Shown piece after piece: positions 1 to 12,058 of a DNA stretch of 64,000 nt. Numbering within the stretch: position 1 is the stretch's first letter; every line of letters begins with the position of its first letter. The stretch comes from Acanthochlamys bracteata. Lineage: Eukaryota > Streptophyta > Magnoliopsida > Pandanales > Velloziaceae. The stretch covers positions 744,001-808,000 of the forward strand of contig CM034142.1 of NCBI GenBank assembly GCA_019914995.1. Direction: 5' to 3'. A program made the position numbers and the translations under genes. A model generated the notes under the pieces. The model ran no database searches. It saw nothing but the letters and a program-made list of their open reading frames with translations, and was not told the DNA's origin.

Positions 1-1033
1 ACTGATGGAGCTCCATTTTGTTTACTTTTGCTGTATATTTAGAAATTCATGTTATCTATGAGTTTAAGTTTTTGATACGAGTCTTTGCTAAATTTGTATT
101 CTCTACTTATTGCCTTTATGTACTCGCTATGTTTTCTGAAATGTAGCTAAAGACATTTTCACATAGTTTTGAGCTATTGAACCAAACTAAAATATGGAAA
201 CTATGTTTCAAAGGAGCTGCTATTCACAAAATCTAGCAATGAACTAGTGGTTGGGATTGAATGGATTAAGTAGCAGGTTTTTCTGTTTGGCTTCATTATA
301 TCTTAATGGTTGAGAATAAGAAGATGGATGTTGTTGTGATGATCTGAGCTTAACACAGATGGTTCTAAGCCCTCTGATTTGACATGCGTTCTAAGCTCTC
401 ACTATAACTATATTTTACCAATTGCCTGCAGTTACGATTTCAAATGTGGTTTCTTCCTTGTCAGATCTAGATCCTAATTGATATACATGGAATAAATTAA
501 GATGCCCTGTCCTTCTGTAGGGATAATAGATGTTGATGTTGGTATTTGGCTCCTTTTACCATCACATTCTGGCATGTATTAACATTAGCGTCTTGCTTTC
601 GGTTTGCTTCTAGTTGCATTTCTTCAAATTAAATTTTATATCACTTTCCTATAAGTGTAATAGTATGGGTATTGCTTGCTGCTGGAAAGTTTAACAAGGA
701 CATCTTGTCTTCTGTTATATAATTCCTCAAGTAAATCTACTTTAACTTTCCTCCACTAGTTATTATATAGACACCACCTAGTTGGATAAGACCTAGTTGC
801 TGTATAAACGATAAGTTACAATGTTTTTAGGTCATTCTTGCTAGTGTTGCTTCTAGATGTGAAGCTGACTTATAAACTGTCTTAAGTTTCAGTAAGGCGG
901 ACATCATGAGATATATTGACTTTTTAACTTGTCTAGAAACCTTATCTTCTGACATTTAATATACATGTGTAGTTCAAATCCCTTGGATTTTTGGGATCAT
1001 CACTTGGTTTTTTTCCCTCAAAATTGTTGACAG
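1..1033 (+). other. Intron of the MUB gene; no exon recognised
   Basis: This stretch lies upstream of the first recognisable MUB exon and ends in a splice acceptor (ttgttgacag, to 1033). MUB proteins are about 118 residues and the exons seen here encode about 75, so roughly 43 N-terminal residues are missing. I found no ubiquitin-fold coding segment here in any + frame, so the first coding exon probably lies before the window. Confidence 0.6.
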
Positions 1034-3330
1034 ATAAAGGACTTACTCCTAAAACAATAAATGATGTGAAACTCATAAATGCTGGCAAGGTTTTGGAGAA
1101 CAATCGAACAATAGCAGAGTCCAGGATACCAGTAGGGGAGCTCCCTGGTGGTGTCATCACAATGCATGTTGTTGTACGAGCACCTTTACCTGATAAAAAC
1201 AGTGGTAATCATTTTCTCATGTGTAAATGTATTCTTTCTTATATATGCGTACTTTACTTTTGCTGTGTTACTCAAAGGAACCTGCTTTAATCACAGTATA
1301 GATTGTTACTGATATTTACGAGTTGGTGACTGTTAGCTTAGTGCCTCATGAAAGGACGTATATTCAAAGCACTTCATAATTTGGAATAGTCGTGTTAGGA
1401 TTTTTTAATTGAACAGTTACTCTTACATGTAGACTGTGCCTGCAATCTTTGACTTTTGACAGGGTTTACCCTATCTCGTATGACATTCACATGCTCCTAA
1501 AAGAGGCCATGTGAAGTTGTGAATCTGGAATTATTTTCTGGATGATCATGTAACATCTATTGAGTTCTGACAAACCATTTAGTTCGATAAGTAGATCAAT
1601 ATGGTCCTTTTCTCAGTTCTTGTCAACTCATAGGTAGGACCTTTTACATCTTTTTCAATTACTCTATAGATAATTAAACTAAGTTTCAGACAACTGTTTC
1701 TTGGTGCTGCTACACTTTTTATTACCTTGTCTGTTATCTGTTTTGGTGGTCAATATGCAACCAAACTCAAAGGAATAAAAATAGTTGTAACTTATGTGAT
1801 AATGTAACCACCTTTTTGTGCATAAGTACGCTTTTAATCGCCACATTGCTACAATTTCCCAGCCATTTTATTTATTAAGGAAGGTGGGATGTCTTACTTA
1901 AGAAGACATATACAATCCACCTGACAACTAAGTCTCATAAGGTTAATATCTTTTTATTATGAATAAAGGATAGGAAAAATCTAAGTATTACATGCAGTTT
2001 TGGAGTTTGTAATTTGCAGTGTTGCAGTTTTGAGTTCATCGTTAATTTTCTTTAGTGGTTTGAATGTATGCTGGCTAGTATGGGATGTTCAGATTGTAAT
2101 TGTTTCCTCCTTCAAGAAAAGCCTGATTGCTAGGTTTTCCAACCGCATACATGGAATATGGCAGATCCTATTTACTCATATAGGGGCACAAAGTCATTGT
2201 CTAGATAGTGGAAAAGTTGATAAACTGAGTCATCATGTCAGTTTCATCAATAGAACTTCCCAAACATGAGATTGAAATTACGGCGTCCTGTAGAAGATAA
2301 GTTAATCTTAAATTCTGTTGGATGAGCAATATCTATATCGTTTCCTGCTGTGATGTGATGGTTTTTTATCGGAAGTTAGCATGGTAGGTTTGAAATTGGA
2401 TTTCCGGAATTTATGCTAATGAATGTCTTAAATAAATAACATTTGATGAAATCTGTATATTGAACACTTCTGTCACTGTTGTCTTTTGCATCCAACAAAG
2501 CCTTTCTTCACATATAATTGGGATTAATCACAATGCGTACAATACAAAGGAGAAAATATCCCTATTTGGAAGTAGACTATGAAGGCCTATATTTGTGGTG
2601 GATTTACTTCCTCTTTACACCTTTAATGGAATTTTTTGCATGTATGACAGGCTAAAACAAAGAATTCGTCGAGCAATAAGCATTTTACTAGTCATTGTTG
2701 GCTCTTTTCGAGATGCTAACTGAGCTTGAACTTTGGATAGTACTGTTAATGTGTTTACTCTGTGCAGTAGTTACCTAAGTATATAAGTTAAGCTGAAGTA
2801 AATAGCTGATATAGGGGAAAGCCAAACAAACTGCAGCATTGAGTCGAGGATGAAATTTTGACCAATCCAGTCCTAGTTTCTAGTATTAAAATCCTCTCAC
2901 CCCTTGGGAGTTTTGAATGCCTGTAAGTTTGAACTGACGTTAATGACTGATCTAAGGAGAAGGCTGTTTCCAAACACATTTGAATTGGCAATAAAATTTT
3001 CATCAAATTGTAATTGTGGCAAAATTCTGGATGCTGCACCTGTGCTTTGGAGATTATAAATCACTCATGCATGATTGAACATTATGTTTAGAGTTGACGA
3101 TATATGTGCCATTGTCTATCCATAGAATTGGATGCATGCATGTCTAGATCAGTGATATATGACCCACTTTTAATGAATGCATGAGATGTTTTTAGTATTA
3201 CGGGAAGCTCATTTTCAGTGTTACATTCTCCTCCTCCTTCTATAGAATGCTAACTTGTATTCATCTGTTTACAGAAAAGCAACTTGCTCATTCTTCAAAG
3301 CAGAGTTTTTGTTCATGTACTATTCTTTGA
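1034..3330 (+). CDS. Membrane-anchored ubiquitin-fold protein (MUB), 3' part
   Basis: MUBs are small ubiquitin-like proteins anchored to the plasma membrane by C-terminal prenylation; there they bind group VI ubiquitin-conjugating (E2) enzymes. Two exons are seen: 1034-1204 and 3275-3330, joined at phase 1 across a 2.07-kb GT-AG intron. The first encodes the C-terminal half of the ubiquitin fold, with the family motifs NDVKLINAGKVLENN and GGVITMHVVVRAP. The second adds a short tail ending in SFCSCTIL and a stop at 3328. The final CTIL is a CAAX box, and Leu in the last position favours geranylgeranylation. The N-terminal ~43 residues are absent because the gene starts outside the window. Reading straight through the donor at 1205 gives a false end at 1290. 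Family assignment is firm; the particular paralogue is not determined. Confidence 0.92.
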
Positions 3331-3698
3331 TGTACACTGTGTAAAGGTTCTTGCTAGTCTTCATCACCACACAAGGGAGCTCGACAGGGATGTATACTAC
3401 GTTGTTACTGTTGAAGTTGCGGCTCCTCAGCTTTCGGTCTTCGGATACTTATTGTGCAGCAAAATTGAAAAAACAAAGTTCGAAATATACAATGATAGCT
3501 ATCTGACATTTCTTTTCCTTTTTCTTCGGTTGTGTTCGAATGACTGCTCACAAACTGGTTCTCATGGCGTTCTTATATGTGTATCACGTTAGTTCTCCAG
3601 TGCAATTTCTTCATTTGGTTCCAAAAACTAATATATACATATACTGTAGACAATTGTTCGTTCTCTGGAGAACAACAGATTTGCTGTTACATTTCATG
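3331..3698 (+). other. 3' flank and likely 3'UTR of the MUB gene
   Basis: Mixed-composition sequence follows the MUB stop and probably includes its 3'UTR. Two short open frames here (around 3284 and 3540) are out of frame with the MUB exon and have no recognisable domain. Confidence 0.5.
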
Positions 3699-3707
3699 AT
3701 TTATAGT

Positions 3708-4460
3708 CAAGGTTGTCAGGATCGGGATTTTATATAGGATCGTTTTACTTGTGTAGGATCGTAAAATCGAGATTTTAAATAAGATCGTAAGATCTTACTT
3801 ATTGATAATTTTTTTATAAAATTATTTAATATTTTTAAATATTTAGATAGTATTTATTAAAATTGTTAAAAATTAAAAATATAATTTTTTATATATTTTA
3901 TTTTAATGTAATAAATTAATAGTTTTCATATTTGTGGTTTAGATAAACCATATTTAAAATAATTTTTTAATTTATTTAGTTTATTATCATAATATTTTTA
4001 TAGATTATATTATTATTTTATAAATATATATTTATATAGTTATATTATATTTAGAAAATTTAATTTTTTATGTAATCAATTAATTAAGCGTCAAGCAATC
4101 GTTTTTATCGTCTTAAAGTAAAGAGCAAAAACATAATTTAAAATATACTACTCTCACAATAAATCTCTCATAAAATAAATCAAATATAACTGCATTCGCT
4201 ATAAACGAACCATTGATTTTTTTTAGCTATTCCAACTTCGCTCAAAATCTTCGAGAGCTTTCCTGATTCATGAAAATTTCTTATAAGTTGAAATCGTAAA
4301 ATCGTAAGTAAAATCGGAATCTTAAAAATTTTAGGATTAAAATTGGATTCTTACATATTAGAAGTAAAATCGAAATCTTGTATTAAGTAGAATTATTTTA
4401 TTGATGTAAAATCGCAAAATCGTAAAATTTTAAGATTTAAATCGAAATTTTAACAACCAT
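3708..4460. mobile_element. hAT-type non-autonomous element (MITE), 753 bp
   Basis: The ends are inverted versions of each other: CAAGGTTGTCA on the left, and TGGTTGTTA when the right end is read on the minus strand. Both subterminal regions carry many short motifs of the type gtaaaatcg / gatcgtaa. The element is flanked by the identical 9-bp direct repeat ATTTATAGT at 3699-3707 and 4461-4469. Target duplications of 8-9 bp plus CA-beginning ends point to the hAT superfamily. The interior is AT-rich with no coding potential. Confidence 0.75.
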
Positions 4461-4575
4461 ATTTATAGTAGTGAGTTACTCGGGAAACTACTTCAAGGTT
4501 TAATTAAATTATCAGTTCTTATTACCTCATGGTGAAAGAACATAGACAGGTACAAAGAAAACATTCCATTAATTA

Positions 4576-4872
4576 AGACGTATTTTAAATGTCCGTAATT
4601 CTACTTTCTCGTGTCAGATTTAGAGTTATGAACTGTTCATATATTTTATTTGCATAAAAAATTTAGAACTCTACTTCCATATGCAAAAACTTCAATTCTA
4701 ATTTTTTTACTTGCACACCTTCCAATGCAATTTTATCTTTTAATTTTCAACTACTATTAAAAATTATTGAAACACAAAAACTGAAATATATTTTTATCTC
4801 ATTTTAAAAAAAAATTTTACTTCCTACTTTTTACTTTCACGAAATTCGATTACGGGTATTTGAAACACGCCT
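4576..4872. mobile_element. Tourist-like (PIF/Harbinger) MITE, 297 bp
   Basis: The left end is AGACGTATTTTAAA and the right end read on the minus strand is AGGCGTGTTTCAAA. TTA target duplications lie at 4573-4575 and 4873-4875. It belongs to the same family, with nearly the same length, as the copy at 54125-54422. It sits just beyond the 3' end of the F-box/kelch pseudogene. Confidence 0.8.
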
Positions 4873-4952
4873 TTAGTGGACTAGGAGACTACTTCACATC
4901 GAGTATTTACACCAACCATGATTCTGCTAGCAAAAGTATATACAATAAGAAG

Positions 4953-6289
4953 TCAAGAAACAACTTGGTAGCCAACAAGTTCTGCCGAACCAAAGTTCTT
5001 GCCAGCAATGGTCTTCCTCAGACTTGTTGTTCCCTTCTCTGTGACAGTAGGAACTATAGTTGACTGTGACGATGAGTTCTTTGAAGAGTAAGACTATTAT
5101 GCATCCACTATTATGTCTTTACTGACGTCCTTCGTGATGACATTAAGCTTACTGACAAAACTGGCAAGCAAAAACAAAACTTACAGACTCTGCAAACCCG
5201 TGCAAAGGAACATTCTCTGTGACAAACTTCAGACTCTGAGTACCGCTATGCAAAGTTGATTCTGGGTCTAATGCGTATAGTTCCCCTTCAACAACAACAG
5301 CCAACTTGAATCCTGCTCGCCTTGCAGGCCACCCATCTCCCATACCAACAGGCATTTCCATCCATGAATTAGTTTCAGGGCCATATCTTCCTGCTCATAT
5401 CAACATTAAAAGACGCTATATAAGCTCTGCAGCAGACATGGTTTACCTCCATAGCTAGTCATTCCAGTTGCAATAAGCTTTAATAAGTCAGCTAAGAAAC
5501 CCGTAGGTAAGCCCCCAGCTTTGTAACAAGAAACGTCTGGCAACTCTGTCCAAACACCTTGATGTGAAATCATATACCTCAGCCAATCGAAGGGGTGTAA
5601 CACCTCTACTGACATGCACTCCACTCAAAACATTGAGCCTTTCTTTCAGTACTGATGTCTTACTTACAATATGCTCTCCCTGTGTTCATGGAATGACTTC
5701 TGTCCATGAATTAAGATGTAGATCATACTGCAAGACGTGTTTCAAATGAAGAAACATTTAAAAACCCTCCCAACACGAACAGGCAACCATCAACACATCC
5801 GATAGAGCAGCTGTAGAATGGTGTTTTATCTGGCACAGCTTCCGATCAAGCCATCCTCGTATCAATTCAGTTATCTTTGTTCCAGAATCCACCATATTTC
5901 AAATCAAAGATCCAGATGCATGTCTTTCAGATTCATCATCAGAAACCGGTTTTGGCATTAGCAGCAGTCTCTGCCATCTCCCACTGGCTGGGTCTAAGCC
6001 ATACCTTATAAGTCTATACTTATCAACTCTCCACCAATATATACAGCCATTCTTCAGTGGCGCCGAGTTCTTTGCGCAGCTGAAACATCTCACAGTCAGT
6101 TACAGCTGCTTTCCAGCTGTTTGAAACCAGTTTTAGATTCAAGTAGTCAATTCTAGGCACCTGAGCAAGAATTTGCAGGGAAACCTCGTCAGGCAAGGAT
6201 GGGGATAACCTAGAGGAGTCGCTGTAGCAGCTTGATGACATTTTAAAGCTTTTGTAAGATTCAACACAAGATACTTCGCACTGCTCCAC
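4953..6289 (-). pseudogene. F-box/kelch-repeat protein pseudogene (At1g22040-like)
   Basis: On the minus strand an N-terminal F-box is clear (LPDEVSLQILAQVPRIDY, then LKLVSNSWKAAV), followed by RKELGATEEWLYIL and pieces of a kelch propeller (LDPASGRWQRL, GFLADLLKLIATGMTS, GMGDGWPARRAGFKLAVVV, GELYALDPES). The C-terminus, GKNFGSAELVGYQVVS, ends at 4953. Intact relatives such as Arabidopsis At1g22040 are SCF-type F-box/kelch proteins of about 475 residues that select substrates for ubiquitination. Here the frame breaks after the TEEWLYIL segment (near 6055), in the mid-propeller near 5690-5800, again between 5530 and 5570, and after the LQSLYS segment near 5410. Several pieces are missing before the C-terminus. 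The gene cannot give a full-length product. Family identity is secure; the exact parent is not. Confidence 0.85.
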
Positions 6290-6860
6290 GATTGGACATG
6301 AAAATTCGTTGCATAGTCCTCAATATTTCTCAAGGTGATCTACAAAAACTAGATCTTCACATTTCCTAACATAAACAAACTTATATTAAACAATTTAAAA
6401 ATCGAAGAAAAAGTTGAGAATATAGCTAATAAAAACTTCTAATCGAAAGCTAAACTACTGAATCAAGTTCTCACAAAATAAAACCACTCCTTCCAATCAA
6501 AGTCATAAAACTGAATCAATACAAATCAGATCAAGCAACGACGCAAATTTCATTACTACCCAAATCAGTAAACTAAACGATCTAACAATCCCATTTCTAC
6601 AACTAATTCATGCAACCTCAATCAATCAAGCAAAAAAAATTCTCTTAAAGAAAGTACTAAAAGATCAATTTTACCCTTCGAAAGAACACAAGAGAAAGAG
6701 AAGTCCCGCTCGATTTCTTCGACAACGATGAGAGCAAAGAGAAAATTCGATTCTTTCTTCATTATAGACGATTGGAATCCAAAAGAAGGGAGAGATTTTG
6801 ATTTGAGAATTCCAGTAGTTTGCTGGAGATGGAATTCGAGAGAACACCTATCCATCACGA
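6290..6860 (-). pseudogene. 5' leader of the F-box/kelch pseudogene, with a retained 5'UTR intron
   Basis: Upstream of the F-box reading frame the minus strand keeps a consensus intron: donor GGGTAA at about 6674 and acceptor TTTTTGTAG at about 6340, bounding 335 bp of AT-rich sequence. A leader segment (about 6675-6860) follows. A processed retrocopy would lack this intron, so the locus is a decayed duplicate or ancestral gene. Confidence 0.5.
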
Positions 6861-6879
6861 TGTCAAACTACGAGGGTTA

Positions 6880-8115
6880 ATATGTAAAACTTATTGAGGT
6901 GGACTATTCAAATTACTCCAAGTTGTTGGACGTGAATGTAATAACTTAAAGTGACAACTAATTGAGGCCCAAACAGAGTCGATGGACCTTGGGCTAAAAT
7001 TCATTGATTTTTATTTACAAACATAATCTTTTAATATAGGTCAAACTATTTTCAGTAGCTTTCCTTTTTTTTTTGGCTAATTTTAGCCCTCTCTTTTGAA
7101 TTTTTTGGATAATTTTGTTCTTAACAATGGGTAAATATATACGCTCCTTTTGAACTCTAACAAAATTATGCATGATTTTTTAAAATATTTTAAAAAAATT
7201 TTTAAAATATAAATAAATATAGATTATAAAGTAATTATATAGATAATTTTAAGTATTTATAAAATAATATATTTAAGTGCTTTTTTTAGAAAAACTTTTT
7301 TAATAAGTATTTTCAAATATTTCCAAAATTCGCTTGATTTATTGAACATTTATAATTTGATTGGTGAACATATTTAATTTATGAAAAAATTGAATTTAAA
7401 AAACGTTAAAAGAGAGAACGAGTAAATTAAAAGCATGTTATTTGTTCGGAAGTATTCGAAAATAAATTTATTAACAATAAATTTCTAAAAAATGAACCGT
7501 AAAAAAAGGAGTTGTGTGAGTAAATGTGAAAAGTAACTATAGAAAATTATTTGAAAGTGGTCTTTTAATAAAAAATCACTCCGACTAAAGTAAAGTTTTA
7601 AAATTATAAATAATTTTGAAGTTAAGAAACGGTTATGAATAATGATCTCCTGTTTATCTAATTAATAATTTAATAATAAGCTGTATAATTTAGGGACCGT
7701 TTAACAACGCTTATTCAGTAAGCAATTTATTTTTTATTTTAAGTTTATAATAAAATTTTTATAATATTTTATAAATTTTATTTAAAAATTCAAGAACATA
7801 TAAAATATTATACGTAATGAAATCTTTTTATTATTTATTTTATTATTTTTTAAATCAAAATTATAAATTTATTTATCAAAATAAAATAAAAATATTTTTT
7901 AGTTTAGAAAAATTTATTTAATAAATACTTCGAACACTCTTTATCGTAGAAATTGAGTAATCAATCAATTTTTAAAAATGATTTATAAAGATAATATTTG
8001 ACATTATGTTACAAATATTTTTTATTTATATTTTAATTTTTTAGTATTTATAATTTTATTATAATATTTAAATTTTTAAAAATTTTAAATATATATAAAT
8101 TATCAATATATATAT
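6880..8115. other. AT-rich intergenic DNA with a degenerate MITE
   Basis: No gene is seen. A segment at about 7692-7942 begins gggaccgtttaacaacgctta and ends in a rough inverted counterpart (aatacttcgaacactctt). It resembles the GTTTGGGAGTGCTTA family seen intact at 45830-46084. The rest is poly-A/T-rich. Confidence 0.5.
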
Positions 8116-8541
8116 GAAGAGAATAGATGCACTCTCTCTTTAAGAGCATTATTGGAGATTTTCTTTCCGATTTATGGTCGGAGTGACCTTCAAATTCAAT
8201 CTTCACTGTTGGATATGAAGAATTATAAATTTGAAATCTATCCATAAAATTTCAGCTCAATCCGACCATTAATTCACCTCCATCCGATCACTTGATCAAG
8301 ATGACAGAAATGACACAATATATATATATATATTTAAATTTTCTTATTTTCTGTCATCTTAATCAAGTGACCGGATGGATATAAATTTGTATTCCGATTG
8401 AGCTGAAATTTTATTGATAGATTTCTAACTCATAATTCTTCATATTCAACAGTGAAAATTGAATTTGGAAATCACTCCGTCATAAATCGGGGAGGGAGTG
8501 TCCGAAAGTGCCCTTAATAAGAGAGTGATCATATCCCTCCC
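8116..8541. repeat. Long foldback (hairpin) element, copy 1
   Basis: Two arms of about 200 bp are imperfect inverted repeats separated by a short AT-rich loop around 8318-8335. The left arm contains ccgatttatggtcgg, aaaatttcagctcaatc and cacttgatcaagatgacag; the right arm carries their reverse complements. The whole unit lies between (TA)n tracts. It shares sequence and architecture with 22035-22454. There are no ORFs. It looks like a foldback MITE able to form a long hairpin transcript. Confidence 0.8.
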
Positions 8542-10140
8542 TATATGTATATATATATATATATATATTTATTTATTTTTTTTAAAAAAGTTTTAGAATA
8601 AAATCTTTTTTCTATAATTAGCGCAAAAACATTAAACATCGTTATATGGGCAATTTAGTCAATTAAATTATTAGTGAATTTTAATCACGTGCGAGCGCGG
8701 GAACTTTAAAGAAACCTTTTTATTTTCAACCTCTAACTTTTTGAATTTTGATGTGCTTGTAAAGTTTCGCTTCACTGTAAAATAAAAAACGAAGTGGAAA
8801 CTCTATGAAAAACCGTAATCATCTTACCAGAATTGGCTATGATTTCACATTACAGAAAATTTTGTTAAAATTCAGCATAAAATTTTTTTTTTGACATGCA
8901 AACTTTTTAGATGCAATTTTAGGTGACATCGTAATATTTCAACTTGATTAATATATCATTATATAATTAACTACTTGCAGCTTTTTTAATTGAACAAAAT
9001 TATCTATTATAATTTATCATATAATAATTTTTGATAAATTAAACTAATGATAAATTATAAGTTTTTATTAGAAAATTATGTCATTATTTTTATATTTCAA
9101 AGCATTTCAAAAGTAATTTTGAACTTCAAAACTTTTCATGCAAAAACAAATTAATTATGAAAAATTTTCTAAATTAATTATAATTTATTATATTATTAAT
9201 TAATAGGTCATATATAATACTCAGGCTCATAATAAATAATATAATTCTTAGCAAAATATAAATTGGGGATCTTTGAGAATGCATTCCCACTATCAAAGTT
9301 TAAAATATTTCTTTTTTATATTTTAATTTTTTTAAACAAATTAGACCATATAAATAAATTGAATGCCATAAAATCTTATATAAATATATTTTATATAATT
9401 CTTTTGAGATGAAAAATACCAGCTCATTTTTTAAAATTACCAACTTAATTTTTTTTTCAAAAACATTTTTTATTTAAAGTACTTATAAACGTTCGCATTA
9501 TTTTTATGCAACTCCTCATATACAAAATAATAATAAATGAGTAAAGTATAATAAAATTCTAGTAACTCTTATCTATCAACAATTAGAAATTGGATGCCTT
9601 TTTATAACTAATTGGTAACTTTGCTCTCTCTTTTTTTTATATGAAATAAAAACCAACTAGTCTCATAAAAATTTTGATATAAAATTTTAAAATTTTTGTT
9701 CTTTATATTAATCAATTGATTTTAGAGTTTGTTTTAATTACACTAATTTTTTATTTTTTCTTCAAATTTTGAGTTTTGTCATTTTAAGTGATTCAATTGA
9801 CATTCAGAACTTTATTTTTATTTTCACAACGAACTCTATTTGTATCAAATTTAATTTCACTTATTTTAACTAGCATTTTTTATTCTATTTTTATAGAACT
9901 TTACTTTCATAAAATTAAATTTTACAAAATTTAATTACGTGTTTTTAAAAAGACGCACTAGATTACAAACCCATTTTCTAACACCAGAAGAACATCTAAG
10001 TACACCTTATAACATGAAAACCACGCGCCGTTATTTATACCCTTCGATTCAAATCATAAAAAGCCCTCCTAGATCATGTGTTAATTGAAAGAGTTTTCCA
10101 GCTTGCCCTAATCCCTCTAATCACCAGTTAATCTCAATCA
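8542..10140. other. AT-rich intergenic DNA
   Basis: It starts with a (TA)n microsatellite (about 8543-8570). The rest is AT-rich with no recognised gene or well-bounded repeat. The last few hundred bases are the upstream region of the FANTASTIC FOUR-domain gene. Confidence 0.5.
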
Positions 10141-10148
10141 TGATTTCC

Positions 10149-10156
10149 CTATATAA
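10149..10156 (+). promoter_or_regulatory. Probable TATA box of the FAF-domain gene
   Basis: The sequence ctatataac lies about 50 bases upstream of a CA-rich leader (atcacacaccaaaacaagaaaacc) typical of plant 5'UTRs. It is the only good TATA element near this leader. The transcription start is inferred, not shown. Confidence 0.5.
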
Positions 10157-10423
10157 CTACTGCTAACCCTCTTCTATTGCTGTAGCTCTTCATCACACAC
10201 CAAAACAAGAAAACCTAGAGAACAACAACACCAGCACTGCTGCTACTTCTACGAAATCTACAACTCTAGATAGAGAAGTGATTGTTGAAGTAGAAGCAGT
10301 GAAAGATTTCAGTACTCTCTCGATTCTTCAAACTCACTCTGATCTTTTCTTTCTCTGATTTGTGCAATGTATTTCATGGGTGGTAGTGTTGTTGTTGTTG
10401 TTCTTCTTCTTCTTCACTAAAAG

Positions 10424-11289
10424 GTTAGTATGTACAGCGGTTGATTTAGTGTTTTTTTTTTATTTTTTTTTTTTTTTTTGAGAAATTGATTCGATTTTTT
10501 TGTTCTTCCTTCCTTTATTGGATTCTGTTATGTGTTCTTATTGATTTTGGTGAATTATTTTTTGTGTTTGAAACTGTTGTGCCTGTTCTTTTCGATCGTG
10601 AATGATTTGAATTACTTTGAAATTTTTTTATTGTGATCAGAACGATCATGAACAATTTTGATTTGGAATAAATAGATTTAATTGCATTTGGATTAATGAA
10701 TCGAAGGGATCAGAGTTTGGATAAATGTAATTATAAATCTGGATTCCTCACTTAATTTGTTATTATCATTGAAAATCTTTGCTACAATTGCTTGATTAGA
10801 AGTTTCTATTCACTCAAGAACAGCATGGGTTCAGAAATTTCATGTTATTTTATATACTTTTTAACTCTTTTTATACGTTTATTCTGTAGAAGAATTTCCA
10901 AATATTTATTATTTCTACCAAATTATTTCCTTTTGTCTTCTTTTTTTTTTAGATCACATATTTTAACCTGTTATTACCAATGATTTGATGATGCATTGAA
11001 GTTCTTCCAATGAAAAAAGTTTCAAAAAAACTTAAACTTTGTATTTTTCTTAACCTTGTAAGTGGTGATGAATTACTAGCTAATTATTAACTAATAGCCA
11101 ATCATTATAACTTTGTTTTTTTATGCATGTCATTAATTGCAAGTTAGTCCTCCACAGCTGGCATATTTGCTTCATGGACCAGTTGTACTTTAATTCAAAA
11201 CGTAGCGTTCGTTTTACATTAAACGCCCTCAATCTTTACAATTAACATTACACTACTCTCATTAGATCATCTTCCTTCTGTGCGTATAG
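10424..11289 (+). other. 5'UTR intron of the FAF-domain gene
   Basis: The donor AAAAG|GTTAGTATG follows a leader of purine/pyrimidine stretches (10190-10423). The acceptor gcgtatag at 11289 lies seven bases before the ATG. The intervening 866 bp are T-rich with a long T tract after the donor, as in plant leader introns. The short open frame at 10792 lies within it and is not a gene. Confidence 0.6.
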
Positions 11290-11296
11290 GAAGAAG

Positions 11297-12058
11297 ATGC
11301 AGTCTCTGAACTTCTATGGAAGAAGGTGGCATAACACTCATTACAACACAAACCCTATTCCCTTCGATCCTCTTGTTATCGATATCATCGGAGCAGAGAG
11401 CCAGAATCCTCTGTGCTCGATAGACAGCGTCGCAGAAGGTCTCATGTCTTCTCCTTCAGCTCAAGCTTTGCAAGAAACCCGACGAATGCTTGCAGAGATG
11501 AAACTTAACGATGACCACAAAGCTGAGAAGGAGGAGGAGGAGGAGGACGGCATCGTCGACGAAGAGGAAGAAGAAGCAGATGCTGGTAATGATGCCGACG
11601 ACGATAACGCATGCTATGGAAGATACAGTTCCAGGGGTCCTTGGATAAAGTTTCCACCGCCGGTAACATCACTCAGGACAACGGGGAATTATTCACGGTT
11701 CCAAAGAACGTATACTGAAGATGGTAGACTTGTGATAAAACAGGCCGGAGTGAAGCGTCGTGAGTACTTGAAAGCTCGTCGAGCTGACGGTAGGCTTACT
11801 CTGACGCTCATGCGCCAAGTTGAAGAGAATGACATTGTGATCAATGGAGGTCAAGATGAAGAGGAAGACGATGAAGAACAAGAAGAGTCTGAGACAGAGG
11901 ATGAGAGCTTTGAGATCAACGATGAGGTGGCAAATTCAAAGCCACCGGAGACGAGTTATGCAGCGGTGAAGATTGCTATCGGGTGCTTCTCACCGGAAGA
12001 AGGTGGGAGTCCAGTTCACCGGATGCCTGCCGCAATACTCCGAGCAGTGAAGAGCTAA
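11297..12058 (+). CDS. FANTASTIC FOUR (FAF) domain protein, 253 aa
   Basis: This is an intronless reading frame. The FAF domain lies at about residues 115-172: WIKFPPPVTSL, then RTYTEDGRLVIKQ, then KRREYLKARRADGRLTLTLM, matching the family pattern of a DGRL-x-I-K segment followed by RxxGRL. It is flanked by long acidic tracts (about 77-104 and 187-210). In Arabidopsis, FAF proteins modulate shoot meristem size through the WUSCHEL pathway. Whether this protein does the same, or belongs to the less studied FAF-like group, cannot be told from sequence. The ATG at 11297 is the first after the leader-intron acceptor. The protein has no signal peptide or membrane segment. Family assignment is good; paralogue is open. 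Confidence 0.85.
   Translation: MQSLNFYGRRWHNTHYNTNPIPFDPLVIDIIGAESQNPLCSIDSVAEGLMSSPSAQALQETRRMLAEMKLNDDHKAEKEEEEEDGIVDEEEEEADAGNDADDDNACYGRYSSRGPWIKFPPPVTSLRTTGNYSRFQRTYTEDGRLVIKQAGVKRREYLKARRADGRLTLTLMRQVEENDIVINGGQDEEEDDEEQEESETEDESFEINDEVANSKPPETSYAAVKIAIGCFSPEEGGSPVHRMPAAILRAVKS

Noticed and set aside
1-30. The first bases (act gat gga g) read T-D-G, as in the MUB segment L-T-D-G
   Set aside because: The frame stops within 14 codons and the next expected residues (D-I-G-P) are absent, so no exon is claimed.
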